A stretch of DNA of 54,682 nt, taken from contig CAZFYG010000008.1 of the NCBI GenBank assembly GCA_964523375.1, forward strand, positions 1-54,682. Reading direction: 5' to 3'. The notes below the pieces were generated by a model that did not search any database, was not told where the DNA came from, and saw only the letters and a program-made list of their open reading frames with translations. The position numbers and the translations under genes were made by a program. This document shows, piece by piece, positions 16,939 to 25,297 of this stretch. This DNA is from CAJQGY01 sp964523375. Its GTDB lineage: Bacteria; Pseudomonadota; Gammaproteobacteria; Magnimaribacterales; D2472. Numbering within the stretch: position 1 is the stretch's first letter; every line of letters starts with the position of its first letter.

Positions 16939-18079
16939 TTAATCCGAATAAGCTCATTACCCATAGAATAAACTTAGACCATACTCTTCCAAAAAAACCT
17001 TTAGAATCGATATTTTCCAACGCGACCAGATCCTCTGAGTAGACCACTTCATCACCACTTACTATTTCCAGCGAGCCAATCAGCTCTCCTTTTTTTATAG
17101 GTGCCTGTATATTATTTTTATGCTTATAGTTTATTTTAAGATCTTTAAAAGAAGTTCTTGGCAATGTTAAGGAGACATCTTTTATGACTCCTATTTTTAA
17201 TGAATCAGCTAAACCACCCCAGACTGTAATTTCTTTAAGTTGCTGATCAGCAGAAATTACTTTTTGTGTCGCAAAAAACCTGAAGCCATACTCTAATAGT
17301 CTTTGGGTATCAGAAAATCTATCCTTATCAGAGTTGCTACCAGCAACAACTGTTATAAGTCGCATCCCGCCTCTTTTTGCAGACCCTACTAAACAATAAC
17401 CGGCCGCATCAGTGTGACCTGTTTTAACACCATCAGCTGACTCATCACGCCATAATAATTTATTTCTATTCAGCTGTTTTATATTATTAAAAGTAAATTG
17501 TTTTTGCTTATACAAAGAATATTCTTCTGGAAATTTATTTATGTAGTTTGATGTCAAATTTGCCAAATCTTTTGCTGATGAAAAGTGATTTTCGCTTGGC
17601 AGCCCAGTTGCATTTTGGAAGAGTGTATTATTCATTCCAAGCGATGCTGCATAAGCATTCATTAAGTCTACAAAGCCCTCTTCAGTGCCTCCTGCATATT
17701 CAGCTATTGCTACAGAAGCGTCATTTCCAGATTGGATCATTATTCCTTTGAGCAAGTCTGATACTTTAACTCTTTTGCCAGCCTCTATGAAAGTTTTAGA
17801 GCCTTGCATCTTCCAAGCCTTTTCGCTAATCAAAACATCGTCCTCTAATGATATTAAGCCATTAGATATTTGATCAGCAACAACGTAGCTAGTCATGATT
17901 TTTGTCATGCTTGCTGGTTCAATTGGATTTTCAGAATTAAATTCAGCAATTACAGTCCCAGTATTTGGTTCAAGCAATATATAGCTTTTTACGTTAAGAG
18001 GTGGGGAGTCTGGAACAAAGCTCTGTGACTCTGCAATTGAGGAAAATAGTATTATTGATGTTAAAAGTAGTTTTTTCAT
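16919..18079 (-). CDS. dacA: D-alanyl-D-alanine carboxypeptidase (PBP5/6 family)
   Basis: DacA trims the terminal D-Ala from peptidoglycan stem peptides in the periplasm. The 386-residue protein has a signal peptide (residues 1-20) and the three penicillin-binding motifs SMTK, SGN (in MIQSGNDASVAIAEYAGG) and KTGHTD. It also has the C-terminal PBP5 beta domain and a terminal hydrophobic-amphipathic helix (FFGRVWSKFILWVMSLFG) that anchors it to the inner membrane. Length is normal (about 390-400). It overlaps mltB by 4 bases in the elongation cluster. Confidence 0.95.
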   Translation of the reverse strand: MKKLLLTSIILFSSIAESQSFVPDSPPLNVKSYILLEPNTGTVIAEFNSENPIEPASMTKIMTSYVVADQISNGLISLEDDVLISEKAWKMQGSKTFIEAGKRVKVSDLLKGIMIQSGNDASVAIAEYAGGTEEGFVDLMNAYAASLGMNNTLFQNATGLPSENHFSSAKDLANLTSNYINKFPEEYSLYKQKQFTFNNIKQLNRNKLLWRDESADGVKTGHTDAAGYCLVGSAKRGGMRLITVVAGSNSDKDRFSDTQRLLEYGFRFFATQKVISADQQLKEITVWGGLADSLKIGVIKDVSLTLPRTSFKDLKINYKHKNNIQAPIKKGELIGSLEIVSGDEVVYSEDLVALENIDSKGFFGRVWSKFILWVMSLFGLNDNGSN

Positions 18080-19116
18080 TTTTTTAGCTCTTCTGATAAG
18101 TAATATACTGCCATTGCGTAAAAGTGGCTAATATTATATTTAGTAATTGCAATAAAATTATCATCTCCGATGAAATATAAATCTTTTTTCTTTCTTACTA
18201 AGATTTTTTGGCCTGCAAATAATTTATTTTCATTTTTGATATTATTTAACTTAGCCAAGCTTTTGGTTGATAAATCATTTTGCAAGGCTATATCGGATAA
18301 AGTATCTCCGCTTTTAACAATATAATATATATCTTCTCCCTCAGAAAATAATAGAGGAATAAATTTATTTGAGGCAGGGTTTGGAGTGTATGTAAGCCTT
18401 GGCGTATTTAGCTTTACTTCCTGAATTATCTGGCCGTCCCTTTTCCAACCACCCCTCTTAACAAGATAATTTGCTACGCTTCCAATCGCGTCATCAACCG
18501 AGCCAAATAGGTCAGCAACACCATCATCATCGTAATCAATCGCATACGATCTATAGCTTGATGAAATAAACTGGCCATAGCCCATGGCGCCAGCATATGA
18601 CCCTTTAATTTTTAAAATATCTAGATTGTTTTCTCTTGTTAAAAGAAAAAAATTAATCAACTCACTTCTAAAAAATTTTGAGCGCCTTGGATAATCTAGA
18701 CCTAAGGTGAAAAGACTGTCTATTACTCTATGATTTCCTTGAATTTTTCCATATCTGGTTTCAACACCAATAATTGCTGCAATTATTTCTTTAGGTACAC
18801 CAAAATCATCCTCTGCTCTTTTTAGGGTTGCAAGATTTTTTTCTATAAAAATTTTACCATTTTGTATTCTCTTGTTTTCAATAAAAATTGCCTTATACCT
18901 ATCCCAGGTAAGAGTAAACTCAGCTGGACTAGACATATCATCTAATATTTTTTGTTTTTTCTTGGCATTAAAAACTATCTCTTCGACATAGCTTTTTTCA
19001 AAATTATGGATATTTACAAGCTCCTCTACGAGATCATTTGAATCTGGGTGGTTTAAATAATTTGCAGTGCTATTGGCTGAAAAGAAAAGGATTATTATTG
19101 TAAAAAATTTATTCAT
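18076..19116 (-). CDS. mltB: Lytic murein transglycosylase B with an inserted LysM domain
   Basis: MltB cleaves the glycan strand of peptidoglycan to form 1,6-anhydromuramic ends. Seen are a signal peptide (1-18; no lipobox), FGVPKEIIAAIIGVETRYGK with the catalytic Glu at 119, GSYAGAMGYGQFISSSYRSY, and DYDDDGVADLF. Residues 264-307 (YYIVKSGDTLSDIALQNDLS to GQKILV) are a LysM peptidoglycan-binding domain. It lies between the catalytic core and the usual MltB C-terminal motif (320-344, FIAITKYNISHFYAMAVYYL). Ordinary MltB has no LysM there. In E. coli rlpA occupies this place between rodA and dacA. The 5' end overlaps rodA by 4 bases. Confidence 0.9.
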   Translation of the reverse strand: MNKFFTIIILFFSANSTANYLNHPDSNDLVEELVNIHNFEKSYVEEIVFNAKKKQKILDDMSSPAEFTLTWDRYKAIFIENKRIQNGKIFIEKNLATLKRAEDDFGVPKEIIAAIIGVETRYGKIQGNHRVIDSLFTLGLDYPRRSKFFRSELINFFLLTRENNLDILKIKGSYAGAMGYGQFISSSYRSYAIDYDDDGVADLFGSVDDAIGSVANYLVKRGGWKRDGQIIQEVKLNTPRLTYTPNPASNKFIPLLFSEGEDIYYIVKSGDTLSDIALQNDLSTKSLAKLNNIKNENKLFAGQKILVRKKKDLYFIGDDNFIAITKYNISHFYAMAVYYLSEELKK

Positions 19117-20210
19117 CGTTGCATTAGTTTTTTGTGAGAAGCCATAGAGATTATAATCCCAAAAGCTATATAAAATGATAACAAAGATGACCCGCCTTTG
19201 CTTATAAATGGTAGCGGCATCCCGACTACTGGGATCAAACCCGTAACCATTGCCAAATTTATGAATAAGGTGGAAGCAAATACCAAGCTAAGACCCCCAA
19301 TTGTCAACCTACAAAACCTATCTCGAGCATTAAAAGCTAAATACATACACCTTAATAGTATGAACATGTACACAGATAAAAGTATGCATACTCCAATAAA
19401 GCCAAACTCTTCTGCTATAACTGCAAAAATAAAGTCTGTTTCTGTCTCAGGTAAAAAGTCTAGGTGAGACTGTGAACCTGCTTCAAAACCCTTTCCAGAA
19501 ATTCCTCCTGAGCCTATGGCAATTTTAGACTGGGTAATATTCCACCCACTTCCAAAAGGGTCAGCGCTTGGATCAAGCGATGTCAATATCCTTTGCTGTT
19601 GGAAAGGCTGAAGAAAATTATTCCATAGAAATGGAAGTGATATAAGAAAGACTAAAACAGACGACCCTATAAATTTCCAACTAAGGCCTGCAAAAAATAA
19701 AATATAAATACCTGCCATTGAAACAACCAAGCTTGTACCTAAATCTGGTTGGCGAGCAATAAGAAAAAAACAAATGCCAATAATTAAAAGGCTTTTAAAA
19801 GTATTCCGTATATCTATAGGAATAGGTTTTTCAAATAAATATGATGCAAGATATATAGGCAGAGCTATCTTAACCAATTCAGAAGGCTGAAGGGTAAAAA
19901 CTCCTAAATCCAGCCATCGCTTCGCTCCGTTAATTTCTTTTGCAAAAAGAATTGTTATTAAAACTAATAGCAAAGAGGTTACTAAAAAGATTAAAGATAA
20001 TATCTTATATATATCTGGATCTGGTTGGCTCAATATGAACATCAAAAATATACCGAATCCTACAAATATTGCCTGTTTCATGACTATGTTGATATTGCCC
20101 TGTGATGCGCTATATAAGAAGAATAGTCCCATAACGGATAATAAAGTGATGGAGATAAATAGGTATTGATCAAAAAAAATAGTAAATCTTTTAAACGATG
20201 CTTGCTTCAT
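19113..20210 (-). CDS. rodA: Rod-shape SEDS peptidoglycan glycosyltransferase RodA
   Basis: RodA (MrdB) polymerises glycan strands with PBP2 in the elongasome. The 365-residue protein is almost all membrane helices. It carries SEDS signatures such as GAKRWLDLGVFTLQPSELVK (residues about 94-113), ARQPDLGTSLV with the catalytic-region Asp, HLDFLPETETDFIFAVIAEE, and VVGMPLPFISKGGSSLLS near the end. Length is normal (about 370). It overlaps mrdA and mltB by 4 bases on each side, so the three genes are translationally linked. Confidence 0.96.
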   Translation of the reverse strand: MKQASFKRFTIFFDQYLFISITLLSVMGLFFLYSASQGNINIVMKQAIFVGFGIFLMFILSQPDPDIYKILSLIFLVTSLLLVLITILFAKEINGAKRWLDLGVFTLQPSELVKIALPIYLASYLFEKPIPIDIRNTFKSLLIIGICFFLIARQPDLGTSLVVSMAGIYILFFAGLSWKFIGSSVLVFLISLPFLWNNFLQPFQQQRILTSLDPSADPFGSGWNITQSKIAIGSGGISGKGFEAGSQSHLDFLPETETDFIFAVIAEEFGFIGVCILLSVYMFILLRCMYLAFNARDRFCRLTIGGLSLVFASTLFINLAMVTGLIPVVGMPLPFISKGGSSLLSFYIAFGIIISMASHKKLMQR

Positions 20211-22045
20211 TCTTTGATAAGTGAGTTGAGAACTTTAACGGCAACTGGGCCAGCAACAGAACCGCCACTTTCGGCATTTTCTATAACAACACTAATTGCA
20301 TATTTTGGATTAGGCATTGGTGCAAATGCAATCATAATACCGTGGTCTCTTTTTAAAATATCTTCTCTTACAATTTCATAATCTTCCTTACTATCAAGGC
20401 TGACTAATTCAACAGTTCCAGATTTAGCGGCAATATTATAAGACTTTAAATTTTTTAATCTTTTTGCAGTACCTTTTGGATTTTCAATCACTCCAATCAT
20501 GCTCTTATGAATTCTATCCCAATCTTCATTGGTGATATTAGATGCTTGGAGGACTAATATATCCTTATCTATACTATTATTAATTAAAGATAATTTTTCT
20601 AACGAGCCTTTATTGCCAATAAACGCGCTGTAAAAAGCTAATTGTGCTGGGGTTGCACTCAAATACCCTTGGCCAACACCCAAGTTCACTGAGTCACCTT
20701 TAAACCAACCAAAATTTAAGTTATTCATTTTCCATTGTGGGCTTGGTAATAAACCTTTCCCAGGATTGAAGCAGTCTGCACAAATATTTTTTCCAAAACC
20801 AAAGTTTGATAAATGATCGATAAGATCATTTATTTCTGATTGATATGCTAGTGAAAAAAAGAAGGTATTTGAGCTTTCTATTAGTGCGCTCTCAAGATTA
20901 ATTGTCCCATGGCCGCCTTTTTTCCAACCTCGGTATATTCTTTGATCCTCAGGTAATACAAAAAAGCCAGGGTCGTCAATTGTGTAATCCCAATTTATAA
21001 TTTTATTCTCCAGACCATAGAGCCCAATTGCAGGTTTGATTGCAGATGCTGGTGAGTAACGACCCTGAGAAACTCTATCAAAAAATGGTTTATCCTTATC
21101 ACTTATAAGCTTTTCAAAATTTGCTGAAGATATGCCATTTGATATCTGATTAATTGAAAATGTTGGTGAGCTTAGATAGGTAATGATTGCACCTGTTTCG
21201 ATTTCAACAACTACAACTGCACCCTTCCTTCCTGCCATGGCTTCAAAAGCAACCTTTTGAGCTTCTAAATCGAGTGATGTAAATGTGTCAAAGCCATCTT
21301 TGGGTTCAATAAAATCTATTTCCTTTAGAAGCTTTCCTTTTGCATCTACTTCAAAAATTCTCTCACCAAAAAAACCCCTTAAAGAGTCATCATATGTATT
21401 CTCAATTCCAGTTTTTCCAATCAAGTATCCATTTGCATATGTAAATAGCGTTTCTCCCAACGCCTTGCCTTGAGTATTGAGAATATCAGACATGTTTTCA
21501 TTATCTGCACCGCCAACGAAGCCAAGAACATGTGAAAATAGATGAGGGTACTCGCTTTCTCTCCTATACCTTTTATCAATTATAGCCTCAGGAAAAAGAT
21601 AGCCTCTTACCTCAAATCTTGCTATCTCTTCATTTGATAAAGACCTCTTAACAGCAAGCTCTCTATTGTAAATTGATCTATTCTCAAACCTTTCTAAAAC
21701 ATACTCCCGCTCCCCATCATCAATTAAAATAACTTCATTCAATCTATCTAAATAATTACTAATATTTTCTATTTGTGCCGGTTGAATTATTAAGTCATAA
21801 CTGGGAACATTATTGATTAAAATATTTCCATTTCTATCGTAAATAATGCCTCTTTTAGGCTGAACTAAAAGAGATCTTGTTTTGTTTTTTATTGATGCAA
21901 GCTCGTAACTTGAATAACTATAAACTTGGAGATTATAGGTGCGATATATAAAAGCTGAGAATAAAATGCCAAAAAAAATATAGATAAGAATTAATCTACT
22001 TTTAAAAATTCTTTTCTCAATAAACCTATCTTCAATACCAATCAT
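20207..22045 (-). CDS. mrdA: Penicillin-binding protein 2, elongasome transpeptidase
   Basis: PBP2 cross-links peptidoglycan together with RodA. The 612-residue protein has an N-terminal transmembrane helix (about residues 18-38), a pedestal region with RGIIYDRNGNILINNVPSYD, and the transpeptidase domain. That domain shows the catalytic SxxK in YSPASAIKPAIG, SSN in ALIESSNTFFFSLA, and KSGT in IAAKSGTVEL. Length is close to family norm (about 630). It overlaps rlmH and rodA by 4 bases each. Order rsfS-rlmH-mrdA-rodA is as in E. coli. Confidence 0.96.
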   Translation of the reverse strand: MIGIEDRFIEKRIFKSRLILIYIFFGILFSAFIYRTYNLQVYSYSSYELASIKNKTRSLLVQPKRGIIYDRNGNILINNVPSYDLIIQPAQIENISNYLDRLNEVILIDDGEREYVLERFENRSIYNRELAVKRSLSNEEIARFEVRGYLFPEAIIDKRYRRESEYPHLFSHVLGFVGGADNENMSDILNTQGKALGETLFTYANGYLIGKTGIENTYDDSLRGFFGERIFEVDAKGKLLKEIDFIEPKDGFDTFTSLDLEAQKVAFEAMAGRKGAVVVVEIETGAIITYLSSPTFSINQISNGISSANFEKLISDKDKPFFDRVSQGRYSPASAIKPAIGLYGLENKIINWDYTIDDPGFFVLPEDQRIYRGWKKGGHGTINLESALIESSNTFFFSLAYQSEINDLIDHLSNFGFGKNICADCFNPGKGLLPSPQWKMNNLNFGWFKGDSVNLGVGQGYLSATPAQLAFYSAFIGNKGSLEKLSLINNSIDKDILVLQASNITNEDWDRIHKSMIGVIENPKGTAKRLKNLKSYNIAAKSGTVELVSLDSKEDYEIVREDILKRDHGIMIAFAPMPNPKYAISVVIENAESGGSVAGPVAVKVLNSLIKE

Positions 22046-22506
22046 TTATGATAAGGAGAATTATTTAGAATTGAAAAAGATCTATAAATTTGCTCAACTA
22101 ATAATATTTTAAAGAGTCGGTGCGGAAAGGTCATCTTTGAAATTGAAATTGAGGTATCCGATGAGTTAATTACTTTTTGCGATAAACCAAACGATCCTCC
22201 AATAAGAAAATTTGTTATTTTGTTTTTTTCGGAGCATTCTTTGATTAACTTGCTAAATTCAATACTATCAAGCTCCTTGCCATTTAAATCAAAAGCTATA
22301 GTAAATGAGTCCTGTTTTATTTTTGTAGAAATTAATTTTGATTCAAGAGATTTAACCTCAGAAATAGATCTTTTGGGGTGTTGTTGCCCCTTAATCATTT
22401 CAAATCTTAAGGAAAGATTATTTGGGAGCTGTTTCTTATAAGAGTCTATGCCCTCTGATTCCCATTTAGATAATTTATTAGATACGCTAATTATATTAAA
22501 AACCAT
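22042..22506 (-). CDS. rlmH: 23S rRNA (pseudouridine(1915)-N(3))-methyltransferase RlmH
   Basis: RlmH methylates N3 of pseudouridine 1915 in helix 69 of 23S rRNA, acting on the assembled 70S ribosome. The 154-residue SPOUT-class protein shows FLIGGSFGLSQKVI, the SAM-binding knot region MTFPHRLFKILLVEQIYRSF, and the family's typical C-terminal end NSPYHK. Length matches exactly (about 155). It begins directly after rsfS with no spacer. Confidence 0.95.
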   Translation of the reverse strand: MVFNIISVSNKLSKWESEGIDSYKKQLPNNLSLRFEMIKGQQHPKRSISEVKSLESKLISTKIKQDSFTIAFDLNGKELDSIEFSKLIKECSEKNKITNFLIGGSFGLSQKVINSSDTSISISKMTFPHRLFKILLVEQIYRSFSILNNSPYHK

Positions 22507-22851
22507 TCAGGAGTTAGTTGAGAGCAAGGTATTCTCTCCCCATAGCCCCTCTAAATCATAAAACTCCCTGGTTTCAGATCGCATAAGATTAATTACTACT
22601 GACCCACAGTCAACAAGTATCCAGCCAGAGTCAGCAGTCCCCTCGCTTCCAATTATCTCAAAATTATTATCCTTAACCTCTTCAATAAGCTTATTAGAAA
22701 TAGATTTTGCATGCCTATTTGAGTTAGCTGTAGCTATTATAATTTTATCTGCAAACGATGATATTCCCTCGATATCAAGCGACAATATATCAAGAGCCTT
22801 ACTATTCTCTAAGGATTCCAAGCAAACGTTTATGATTTTATTTTTTGACAA
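22507..22851 (-). CDS. rsfS: Ribosomal silencing factor RsfS
   Basis: RsfS binds ribosomal protein L14 and blocks subunit joining when nutrients are short. The 114-residue sequence contains ALDILSLDIEGISSFADKII, NRHAKSISNKLIEEVK, GTADSGWILVDCGSVVINL, and REFYDLEGLWG, all typical of the family (about 105-120 residues). The start is TTG at 22851; no ATG is available before the conserved core. In E. coli nadD (and cobC) lie upstream of rsfS, but here the next gene upstream diverges and nadD is missing. Confidence 0.93.
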   Translation of the reverse strand: MSKNKIINVCLESLENSKALDILSLDIEGISSFADKIIIATANSNRHAKSISNKLIEEVKDNNFEIIGSEGTADSGWILVDCGSVVINLMRSETREFYDLEGLWGENTLLSTNS

Positions 22852-22921
22852 AGCTGGTTATATATAATTTATGTAATCTTAAGATATACTAAATTAAATT
22901 CAATTAAAAAGATAAGTAAAT

Positions 22922-23353
22922 TTGGAAATTTATGGTTTAAATTTTTTGTATGCATGGCTAGAGAATAATAGTTATATTTTTTTCTACCTTGGCATTCTTT
23001 CCATTCTTATTTTTGTATTCAGCATAGTTGGTTTAAGGCTATTCATCATAGCCATTCCATCAGATTATTTTATTAATAAAAAAAGGGTTTCTGCGCTAAA
23101 AAATCGCTCTATATTATTGTGGATAATTTATATAGTCTTTAAAAATATTATTGGTTACGTTTTTATTATTATGGGATTAGTTGCTTTAGTTTTGCCCGGC
23201 CAAGGCATTTTAATGATACTTATTGGTTTGATGATGAGTGATTATCCAAAGAAATTTGATTTAGAGAAAAAAATAATAACAATTAAGACTGTAAGAAAAG
23301 GCATTAATTGGATAAGAATTAAATCCAATGTTGATAAAATAAAACTTGATTAA
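22922..23353 (+). CDS. Small membrane protein, PGPGW-like
   Basis: The 143-residue protein has two strongly hydrophobic blocks (about residues 19-48 and 65-105), probably three or four membrane helices, and a basic C-terminal tail. The segment ALVLPGQGILMILIGLMM resembles the proline-glycine core of the PGPGW family of predicted membrane proteins, whose role is unknown. The start is TTG at 22922 and no Shine-Dalgarno sequence is obvious, so the exact N-terminus is uncertain. It lies alone on the plus strand between rsfS and the Lon-domain gene, ending 4 bases from the latter. I infer no function. Confidence 0.65.
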   Translation: MEIYGLNFLYAWLENNSYIFFYLGILSILIFVFSIVGLRLFIIAIPSDYFINKKRVSALKNRSILLWIIYIVFKNIIGYVFIIMGLVALVLPGQGILMILIGLMMSDYPKKFDLEKKIITIKTVRKGINWIRIKSNVDKIKLD

Positions 23354-23357
23354 AAAA

Positions 23358-23957
23358 TTATTGGTCGTTCATTCTTTCAATACATTTTGACAAAATAGCA
23401 AAACGTTGCGATGCGTCAAATGCCTCTAGCAAGCTTTGCTTTTCTTCTGAGGTTAAAGGTATTAAACCTCCTAAGTGATATGCAATTGAATCTGCCGAAT
23501 CAAAGTCGACCTCAATAGGCATCTCAAGAACCTTTGGGTGTTTCATTATTTGAGTAAGGATATTTATAAATTCTGGATATTCAGCAAGAATAGCTTGATC
23601 ATCAACCTCAGGGTCAACCATAGCTTCAACATCTGCAATATTTAAACCATCCTCAAGCTGGCATATATTATTGATTGAAACTTTATGCTCTGACTTAACT
23701 GTTATCCCCAACAACCCATTTGGTAGATTATTGAAGTCGATTATTTTCACATAGGATCCCTTTTTGGAGATTAAGATATTATTTTTTACATTTCCTTCAT
23801 CAAAAAAAGCAATAACGAAGCCTCTATTTAACTTCAAGGACTCTTTTATCATATTGATATATCTTGGTTCAAAAATTTGGAGTGATTGGATGCTACCCGG
23901 AAGAGCAACAGACTTTAAAGGGAATACTGGTACGTTAGTTTTTTTCAAGATGTGCAA
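23358..23957 (-). CDS. Lon protease N-terminal (substrate-binding) domain protein
   Basis: This 199-residue protein matches the LON substrate-binding domain found without the ATPase or protease parts. NVPVFPLKSVALPGSIQSLQ is followed by IFEPRYINMIKESLK near the N-terminus, and a helical C-terminal half contains SFLLEAFDASQRF-like sequence near residue 180. Such stand-alone proteins are common in proteobacteria; some influence protein turnover, but the role here is unknown. The first possible start is TTG at 23957, inside the mpl end (23-base overlap); a second TTG at 23948 is also possible. Confidence 0.85.
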   Translation of the reverse strand: MHILKKTNVPVFPLKSVALPGSIQSLQIFEPRYINMIKESLKLNRGFVIAFFDEGNVKNNILISKKGSYVKIIDFNNLPNGLLGITVKSEHKVSINNICQLEDGLNIADVEAMVDPEVDDQAILAEYPEFINILTQIMKHPKVLEMPIEVDFDSADSIAYHLGGLIPLTSEEKQSLLEAFDASQRFAILSKCIERMNDQ

Positions 23958-25245
23958 TTAGTGGGTTATAGATTTTAGAGCTATCTTTATTTGTCATTAT
24001 TAAAATAATATCATATTGTTCAATACAACTCTTTGTGAACTTTATTGCTCCATCAAGCGTATCAAATATTTCATTTTTATAGCTTTCATTTATCACATTA
24101 TGCTTATGATCTACCCAAATAGTTTTTGCCAAAGCATTTGAGGCCTCAAAAATATCATCACCGTGGAAACCTCCAGACATTGTGTTCGAGCCAAGCTCAA
24201 CAATAGCAAAAATTCTTTTGTTATTGAAATTCTTACTGAGTGCGTCTGCAGTTAACTTAATAGCAGTTGGATGATGAGCAAAGTCGTCAAATATCTTAAT
24301 ATTATTATACTCACCTTTGAATTCAAGCCTTCTTTTAACACCTTTAAAATTCATAAGACTAGCTATGGATGCTTCAACTGAGATACCATTTTTATATGCT
24401 CCAAGTATTGCTGATGAGTAATTTTGAAGATTGTGATCGCCAATTAAAGGAAGATCGCCAAGGTAAAATTCTTGATCTAAGATTTTTAGGTATTTATTTT
24501 TTATATCTAAATTTATATTGCCGTTATTTATAGGCACCTTATTTGACCATATTCCTCGGCCTATGACGTCAGTAGTATTTTTATTGTCATTATAAAAAAT
24601 TATATTACCTGAACTTGGGATGGTCTTAATTAAATGATGAAATTGCTTTTTAATATCCTCAAGGTCTCTAAAGATATCTGCATGATCAAACTCAATATTA
24701 TTGATAATTAAAGTAGATGGCTTGTAATGGATGAATTTAGATCTCTTGTCAAAAAAGGCTGAATCATACTCATCCGCCTCAACAACAAAAATAGGATCAC
24801 TTCCAAGATATGCAGATTTATCAGTTGAACTAGAAATGCCCCCAACAAGATACCCTATATCTCTTCCTTGAGATAAAAAAATATGACACAGCATGTATGA
24901 AGTTGTTGTCTTGCCATGAGTTCCAGAAACTGCAATGACAATTTTTTTAGCCAGCATTTCCCCAAGAATTTCAGGGCCAGATTTAAAGGGAAGTTTATTT
25001 TCAAGAATATATTCAACGGACTCATTTCCTCGGGAAAGCGCATTTCCAATTATATAAAGATCTGCATCTGGCAATGATGATGTCTTATATCCAGATATGA
25101 GCTCAATACCAGAATCCTTAAGCTGATCTGACATAGGTGGATAGAACTGCATATCAGAGCCTGAGATATGATGACCAGAGTTTTTTAAGATATGCGCGAT
25201 ACCTCCCATAAAGGTTCCGCATATGCCTAGAATATGTATTCTCAT
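23935..25245 (-). CDS. mpl: UDP-N-acetylmuramate:L-alanyl-gamma-D-glutamyl-meso-diaminopimelate ligase
   Basis: Mpl reattaches recycled murein tripeptide to UDP-MurNAc, saving peptidoglycan precursors. The 436-residue Mur ligase shows the N-terminal MRIHILGICGTFMGGIA, the ATP loop VSGTHGKTTTSYMLCHIF, VVEADEYDSAFFDKRSKF, NNIEFDHADIF and the C-terminal DDFAHHPTAIKLTADAL. The CGTFMGGIA start and overall length separate it from MurC. The Lon-domain gene follows with an overlap. Recycling fits the dat-dacA-mltB-mrdA cluster just before it. Confidence 0.95.
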   Translation of the reverse strand: MRIHILGICGTFMGGIAHILKNSGHHISGSDMQFYPPMSDQLKDSGIELISGYKTSSLPDADLYIIGNALSRGNESVEYILENKLPFKSGPEILGEMLAKKIVIAVSGTHGKTTTSYMLCHIFLSQGRDIGYLVGGISSSTDKSAYLGSDPIFVVEADEYDSAFFDKRSKFIHYKPSTLIINNIEFDHADIFRDLEDIKKQFHHLIKTIPSSGNIIFYNDNKNTTDVIGRGIWSNKVPINNGNINLDIKNKYLKILDQEFYLGDLPLIGDHNLQNYSSAILGAYKNGISVEASIASLMNFKGVKRRLEFKGEYNNIKIFDDFAHHPTAIKLTADALSKNFNNKRIFAIVELGSNTMSGGFHGDDIFEASNALAKTIWVDHKHNVINESYKNEIFDTLDGAIKFTKSCIEQYDIILIMTNKDSSKIYNPLIAHLEKN

Positions 25246-25252
25246 AATGGTT

Positions 25253-25258
25253 ATAATA
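25253..25258 (-). promoter_or_regulatory. -10 box of mpl, leaderless spacing
   Basis: TATTAT on the minus strand lies seven bases (AACCATT) before the mpl ATG at 25245. A TTTAAA at 25276-25281 sits 17 bases further up as a possible -35. No ribosome-binding site lies between. Confidence 0.5.
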
Positions 25259-25297
25259 CTTTGGATGTTTTAAATTTTAAATGCAAAGGTCTATTTT

